Part shown: positions 49,705 through 53,999 of the stretch, in pieces
How positions within the stretch are numbered: the first letter of the stretch is position 1
How the letters are laid out: each line of letters opens with the position of its first letter
Assembly (NCBI GenBank): GCA_030692685.1
Contig: JAUXZO010000217.1
Location: forward strand, 1 to 53,999
Direction: 5' to 3'
DNA: 53,999 bases
Source: Acidovorax sp.
GTDB taxonomy: Bacteria > Pseudomonadota > Gammaproteobacteria > Burkholderiales > Burkholderiaceae_C
Position numbers and translations under genes: made by a program
Notes under the pieces: generated by a model
Database searches by the model: none
Seen by the model: the letters and a program-made list of their open reading frames with translations, nothing else
What the model was told of the DNA's origin: nothing

Positions 49705-52323
49705 TCAGCCCGCCATTTTCTTAAGCTGGTACAGCGCATCCAGCGCTTCGCGGGGGCTCAGCGCATCGGGGTTGATGCCAGCCAATGCAGCTTCCAGCGG
49801 ACTGGCACCGGCGCTCTCGGGCACCACGGGGGCGGCGAACAGGTCCACCTGCAAATCATCTTCACCCGCCCGCTCTTCCAGCGCCGCGAGCGCGTGCCGC
49901 GCGTGGTGCAGCACGGGCGAGGGCATGCCCGCCAGCTTGGCCACCTGAATCCCGTAGCTGCGGCTGGCGGGGCCGGGCTGGATCTCGTGCAGGAAGACGA
50001 TGTCCGTGCCCGACTCGGTGGCGCTCACGTGCATGTTGATGGCTTGGCGCGCCTTGGCGGGCAGTTCGGTCAGCTCGAAATAATGCGTGGCAAACAGCGT
50101 GAAGGCGCGGGTCTTGTCGTGCAGGTGCGTGGCAATGCCGCTGGCCAGGGCCAGGCCATCAAAGGTGCTGGTACCCCGACCGATCTCGTCCATCAGCACC
50201 AGGCTGTGGGGCGTGGCCGCGTGCAGGATCTGCGCGGCCTCGGTCATCTCCAGCATGAAGGTCGATTGCGCATTGGCCAGGTCGTCGGCCGCGCCGATGC
50301 GGGTGTGGATGGCGTCAATCGGCCCCAGGCGGCAACTGCTGGCGGGCACGTGGCTGCCCATGCTGGCCAGCAGCGCGATCAGCGCCACCTGGCGCATGTA
50401 GGTCGATTTACCGCCCATGTTGGGGCCGGTGATGATCTGCATGCGCGTATTGGTGTTCAGCCGCGTGTGGTTGGCGATGAAGCTGCCGCTCGACGTTTCT
50501 GCCAGGCGCGCCTCGACCACGGGGTGGCGGCCGCCTTCGATCTCGATGCAGGGCTCGGGCACAAACTGCGGCGCACACCAGTTCAGGGTAAGCGAGCGCT
50601 CGGCCAGCGCGCACAGCACATCGAGTGACGCCAGCGCCTGCGCCAGGCGGGTGAGGGCGGGCACGTGGGGTTGCAGCTGGTCCAGGATCTGCTCGTACAG
50701 CCACTTCTCGCGGGCCAGGGCACGCTCGTTGGCCGACAAGGCCTTGTCCTCAAAGGTTTTCAGCTCGGGCGTGATGAAGCGCTCGGCGTTTTTCAGTGTC
50801 TGGCGGCGGCGGTAGTCGTCGGGCACGCGGTCCAGGTGGCTGCCGGTCACTTCAATATAAAAGCCGTGTACCTTGTTGAACTGTACGCGCAGGTTGGGGA
50901 TGCCGGTGCGCGCTTTCTCGCGCGTTTCCAAGTCCAGCAAAAAGGCGTCGCAGTTGGTCTGGATGGCGCGTAGCTCATCGAGCTCGGTATCGAAGCCGTT
51001 GGCAATCACGCCGCCGTCGCGCACCAGGGCTGCGGGTTCTTGCGCAATGGCGGCCTGCAGCAGGTCGGTGCAGCCTTCGGGTGGCTGCAGATGGCTGAAA
51101 ATTTGAATCAAATAGGGCTCTAGCGCTTGTCCATTAAGCGCTAGTAGCTCTGCTTTTTGTAGCGTTTTGCCCAGGCCCACCAGTTCACGTGGGCGCACCT
51201 GGCGCAGTGCGATGCGGGCGGTGATGCGCTCGACATCGCTCACCCCCTTGAGTTCCCCGCGCAGCAAGGCCCAGGGGCCGCTGCCACCCCCAGCACCGCC
51301 CGCACCGCGCAGCGCGGTGGTGGCGGACAGGCGCTGGCGTGCCGCGGCGCGGTCGCGCTGTGGCTCCAGCAGCCAGGTCTTGAGCAGGCGACTGCCCATG
51401 CCGGTCATGCAGGTGTCCAGCAGCGAAAAAAGCGTGGGCGCATCGTCGCCGCGCAGGGTCTTGACCAGCTCCAGGTTGCGGCGTGTGGAGGCGGGCAGGT
51501 CAATCAGATCGTCGTTGCGCTGCACCTGCACGCTGTGCACATGGGTGAGCGCGCGGCCCTGCGTGTGTTCGGCATAGGTCAGCAACCCGGCGGCGGCGGC
51601 GTGGGCCTCGCCCAGGTCTTGCGCGCCCCAGGCCTGCAGGCTGGCGGCGCCCAGGTTTTCGAGCAGCTTGCGCTCACCCAGGGCGCTGTCAAACTGCCAG
51701 TCGGGCCGCAGACTCATGGGGCAGGTGAAGGTGCCGCTTTGGCGCAGCACCTGCAGTTGCTGCTCAAAGCGCTCGGTCACGCCTGCGCTGTAGATCAGCT
51801 CGCTGGGCGCCACACGGGCCAGCCAGGCGCCCAGTTCATCGTGGGCGCATTCGGCCAGGAACACGCGGCCCTGCGTCACGCTCAGCCAGGCCAGGCCACA
51901 GCGCGCACGCGGCGCCTGGTGCACGGCCATCAGCATCGATTCGGATTTGTCAGACAGCAGTTCGGTGTCGGTCAGCGTGCCGGGCGTGACCACGCGCACC
52001 ACCTTGCGCTCGACCGGGCCCTTGTTGGCGCCCACTTCGCCGACCTGCTCGGCAATGGCCACCGACTCGCCCATCTTGATCAGGCGGGCCAGGTAGTTCT
52101 CGAGCGCATGAAACGGCACGCCCGCCATCACCACCGGTTGCCCGCCCGACTGGCCCCGCTGCGTGAGCGTGATGTCCAGTAGCCGCGCAGCCTTCTCGGC
52201 GTCTTGCCAGAAGACCTCATAAAAGTCGCCCATGCGATAGAACAGCAGCGTCTCTGGGTGCCCGGCCTTCAGGGCCAGGTACTGCTGCATCATGGGGGTG
52301 TGGTGCTCAAGCGTGTCGGACAT
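49705..52323 (-). CDS. mutS: DNA mismatch repair protein MutS
   Basis: 872 residues, start ATG 52323 (MSDTLEHHTPMMQQYLALKA). The mismatch-reading FYE is in YRMGDFYEVF. Connector, lever and clamp domains follow, then the ATPase: Walker A TGPNMGGKSTYMR, signature LANAQSTFMLEMTE, Walker B LVLMDEIGRGTSTFDG, and His in LFATHYFELTEL. The C-terminal tail ends DALYQLKKMAG. It recognises mismatches and recruits MutL. Residues about 390-409 are encoded by a copy of the dispersed hairpin repeat, in the lever/core region, and the frame is preserved. A longer upstream frame to 52485 is not needed. Confidence 0.97.
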   Translation of the reverse strand: MSDTLEHHTPMMQQYLALKAGHPETLLFYRMGDFYEVFWQDAEKAARLLDITLTQRGQSGGQPVVMAGVPFHALENYLARLIKMGESVAIAEQVGEVGANKGPVERKVVRVVTPGTLTDTELLSDKSESMLMAVHQAPRARCGLAWLSVTQGRVFLAECAHDELGAWLARVAPSELIYSAGVTERFEQQLQVLRQSGTFTCPMSLRPDWQFDSALGERKLLENLGAASLQAWGAQDLGEAHAAAAGLLTYAEHTQGRALTHVHSVQVQRNDDLIDLPASTRRNLELVKTLRGDDAPTLFSLLDTCMTGMGSRLLKTWLLEPQRDRAAARQRLSATTALRGAGGAGGGSGPWALLRGELKGVSDVERITARIALRQVRPRELVGLGKTLQKAELLALNGQALEPYLIQIFSHLQPPEGCTDLLQAAIAQEPAALVRDGGVIANGFDTELDELRAIQTNCDAFLLDLETREKARTGIPNLRVQFNKVHGFYIEVTGSHLDRVPDDYRRRQTLKNAERFITPELKTFEDKALSANERALAREKWLYEQILDQLQPHVPALTRLAQALASLDVLCALAERSLTLNWCAPQFVPEPCIEIEGGRHPVVEARLAETSSGSFIANHTRLNTNTRMQIITGPNMGGKSTYMRQVALIALLASMGSHVPASSCRLGPIDAIHTRIGAADDLANAQSTFMLEMTEAAQILHAATPHSLVLMDEIGRGTSTFDGLALASGIATHLHDKTRAFTLFATHYFELTELPAKARQAINMHVSATESGTDIVFLHEIQPGPASRSYGIQVAKLAGMPSPVLHHARHALAALEERAGEDDLQVDLFAAPVVPESAGASPLEAALAGINPDALSPREALDALYQLKKMAG
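51098..51155. repeat. Dispersed hairpin repeat, copy 5 (inside mutS)
   Basis: AATTTGAATCAAATAGGGCT, CTAGCGCTTGTCC and ATTAAGCGCTAGTAGCT, reverse orientation relative to copy 3. It is in frame within mutS, encoding residues such as LLALNGQALEPYLIQIF. Confidence 0.85.
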
Positions 52324-52505
52324 GCGGGGGTTGGGAAATGAGGCGTGGACTTTAGCGCATGGGGTTTCCCCGCAAGGAATTGCTGCACGTTTTGGCTCGC
52401 CGTTACGTTTTGACATACTCTTGCCTGTATGCTGGCGCCTTGGTTTTGACCACCGGCTCTGCAGCATGCGCGGGCCCTTATCCAACCAGAGGTTTCAGAG
52501 CGACC

Positions 52506-53999
52506 GTGATTTCGTCCGAACTGTTGACCGACCTCCTTGCCGCTACGGGCGAGGGCCCCCTCATAGAGCCGATGGCCCAGGCGCGTCTTCAGGCGCTGGT
52601 GGATGCCGTTCCGGTTGCGTTGATGGAGTTTCGGCTGGTCGGCGGGCGCTTGCTGCTGCTGGCTGCCAATGCGGCGGCACGCCGCATGCCAGGACTGGGT
52701 GCCGTGCGTAACCCTGGCGTGGATGCCAGCGAGGTGTTTGACCTGTTGGCCAACACGCAGTTGGTGGACCAGTTGCAGGGCGTCGTGCGTATCGGTGCCC
52801 CCCTCGAATGCCGCCAGGTCGTGCGCGAACCCGGACGGTTGTTGTTGGCGTGGGATTTGTCGGCCCGCCGCGTGACCAACGACTGCATTGTGGTCACCGT
52901 GCGTGATGCCTCGGAGGCCGAAACGCTGCGTGTAGCACTGGCAGCGGCAGAGCGTTCACTGGAAGAAGTGCGCCGCGAACTGCGCGAGCAATCTGAAGTC
53001 TTCAACACCATGGAAAGCCTGGCGCGCACTGGCCACTGGCGCCGCATTGAAGACCCGGGTGAAACGGTGCTGTTGTGGTCTCCCGGGCTGTGCGACATCG
53101 CTGGGTTCGAGCAGCAAGAATGGGTGGATCCGGAGCGTGCCGTCAGTGGCATCCTCCCGGAAGACCGGCATGTGTTCGACCAAGCGCGTGAGCGGGGCGA
53201 AGGACTGGATGTTGAATACCGCTGGCGCCGCCCCGATGGCGATGTGCGCTGGATGCGGTCCCGGGTGCGCCACACCTTGCCACGCGACGGCGTGCAGGTG
53301 GTGATGGGCGTGGTGCAAGACGTGACCGACGAACACCGGGCTGCCGAGCAGCTGCGTGAACAGTTGTTGTTCATCCAGCGCATCGCCAGCCGCATTCCCG
53401 GGTTCATCTATGAATATCGCCTGCATTCCGATGGCACCACCAGCGTGCAGTACATCAGCGATGCCGTGCGCGAGTTCATGGGCGTGGAGCCGCACGAGGT
53501 GACGGCGGACCACGGCGTGCTCATCCACCGGGTGCTGCCAGAAGATGTGTCGCATGTGCAGCGTTCTGCGATGACGTCGGTGCGCAAACTGGTGCCGTGG
53601 CAGTGCGAATACCGTGTGCGCATGGCTGATGGCAGCATCCGTTGGCATATGACCAACGCCGTTCCGCACCGTGAGCCTGATGGCTCTGTGGTCTCGCATG
53701 GCTTCACCATGGACATCACAGACCGCAAGCGGGCAGAACAAGAGATCGAACGCCTGGCGTTCTACGACGCGCTGACCGGCCTGCCCAACCGCCGCCTGCT
53801 GATCGACCGGCTGCAACGCTCCATCGCCGCCTGCCAGCGCAGCAAGAACCAGGGCGCGCTGCTGTTCATCGACCTTGATAACTTCAAAGACCTCAACGAC
53901 ACCCTGGGCCACGACATGGGCGACCAGCTGCTGGCCCAAGTCGCCGCCCGCCTGGTCAGCAGCGTGCGCGAAGCCGACACCGTCGCCCGCTTTGGGGGC
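52506..53999 (+). CDS. PAS-GGDEF diguanylate cyclase (cut by window edge)
   Basis: The frame is open from GTG 52506 to the window end (498 residues, no stop). Three PAS-like regions are visible (about 37-140, 170-275 and 290-405: LLWSPGLCDIAGFEQQEW, WRRPDGDVRWMRSRVRH, YRVRMADGSIRWHMTNA). A short helix (ERSLEEVRREL) links the first two. The GGDEF domain begins at about residue 416 (FYDALTGLPNRRLL). The sequence stops inside the active site (TVARFGG), preceded by an I-site RxxD (READ). The start is uncertain; ATG 52572 is in frame. Downstream EAL or other output is not visible. It is divergent from mutS across 182 bp. Confidence 0.85.
   Translation, partial: MISSELLTDLLAATGEGPLIEPMAQARLQALVDAVPVALMEFRLVGGRLLLLAANAAARRMPGLGAVRNPGVDASEVFDLLANTQLVDQLQGVVRIGAPLECRQVVREPGRLLLAWDLSARRVTNDCIVVTVRDASEAETLRVALAAAERSLEEVRRELREQSEVFNTMESLARTGHWRRIEDPGETVLLWSPGLCDIAGFEQQEWVDPERAVSGILPEDRHVFDQARERGEGLDVEYRWRRPDGDVRWMRSRVRHTLPRDGVQVVMGVVQDVTDEHRAAEQLREQLLFIQRIASRIPGFIYEYRLHSDGTTSVQYISDAVREFMGVEPHEVTADHGVLIHRVLPEDVSHVQRSAMTSVRKLVPWQCEYRVRMADGSIRWHMTNAVPHREPDGSVVSHGFTMDITDRKRAEQEIERLAFYDALTGLPNRRLLIDRLQRSIAACQRSKNQGALLFIDLDNFKDLNDTLGHDMGDQLLAQVAARLVSSVREADTVARFGG

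Noticed and set aside
52410..52433. Promoter TTGACA ... TATGCT before the last cyclase
   Set aside because: The spacer between the two boxes is only 12 bp.

Overview
The window is about 54 kb of GC-rich chromosomal DNA with dense, often overlapping genes. The protein sequences and a dispersed hairpin repeat (AGCGCTT...AAGCGCT core) suggest a betaproteobacterium of the Burkholderiales, most likely Comamonadaceae (Acidovorax-like). That assignment is inference from recalled sequence style. I see no tRNA, rRNA, phage, transposase, plasmid or CRISPR.

Left end (1-4504): accessory genes of a molybdenum hydroxylase / aerobic CO-dehydrogenase type cluster (CoxE-like VWA protein, CoxG, XdhC/CoxI), convergent with a low-molecular-weight tyrosine phosphatase and a glutathione S-transferase. 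4595-10690 is a signalling island. A REC-HPt protein and an unusual HTH-REC protein face a REC protein, an HD-GYP c-di-GMP phosphodiesterase, an orphan solute-binding protein and a large PAS histidine kinase. It ends at a strong terminator shared with a small basic protein gene.

10811-15127 is all on the minus strand: small basic protein, transglutaminase, a Tat-exported histidine phosphatase and metallo-hydrolase pair, a hypothetical protein and an IclR regulator. The regulator diverges from a tightly coupled operon (15222-20315) of SDR, FMO-type monooxygenase, BASS transporter, NAD-epimerase and EamA exporter. This looks like a small catabolic operon of unknown substrate, and a stand-alone ABC ATPase follows it. 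21022-25726 (minus) is a likely seven-gene operon: LytTR two-component pair, two paralogous 2TM proteins, a membrane-anchored hydrolase and two small membrane proteins.

26002-35313 is a complete tripartite RND efflux operon (mdtA-mdtB-mdtC plus outer-membrane lipoprotein). Its MdtB carries an in-frame tandem 84-bp repeat. uppP, a MipA/OmpV protein, a PAS-GGDEF cyclase and a berberine-bridge-type oxidoreductase follow.

40216-46243 (minus) holds two tandem 7TMR-DISM GGDEF paralogues downstream of a translationally coupled pair: an MpaB/rubber-oxygenase-like protein and a CruF-like carotenoid membrane protein. The right end has an alpha/beta hydrolase, an Anbu proteasome-like protease, an exported lipase-like lipoprotein, mutS and a PAS-GGDEF cyclase cut by the window edge.

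The points most worth a second look are: dispersed repeats absorbed into coding sequences (mutS, both partners of one two-component system, mdtB); the MpaB-CruF-cyclase cluster; the uncharacterised IclR/FMO/BASS operon; and the odd receiver-domain architectures. Five c-di-GMP enzymes lie in the window.
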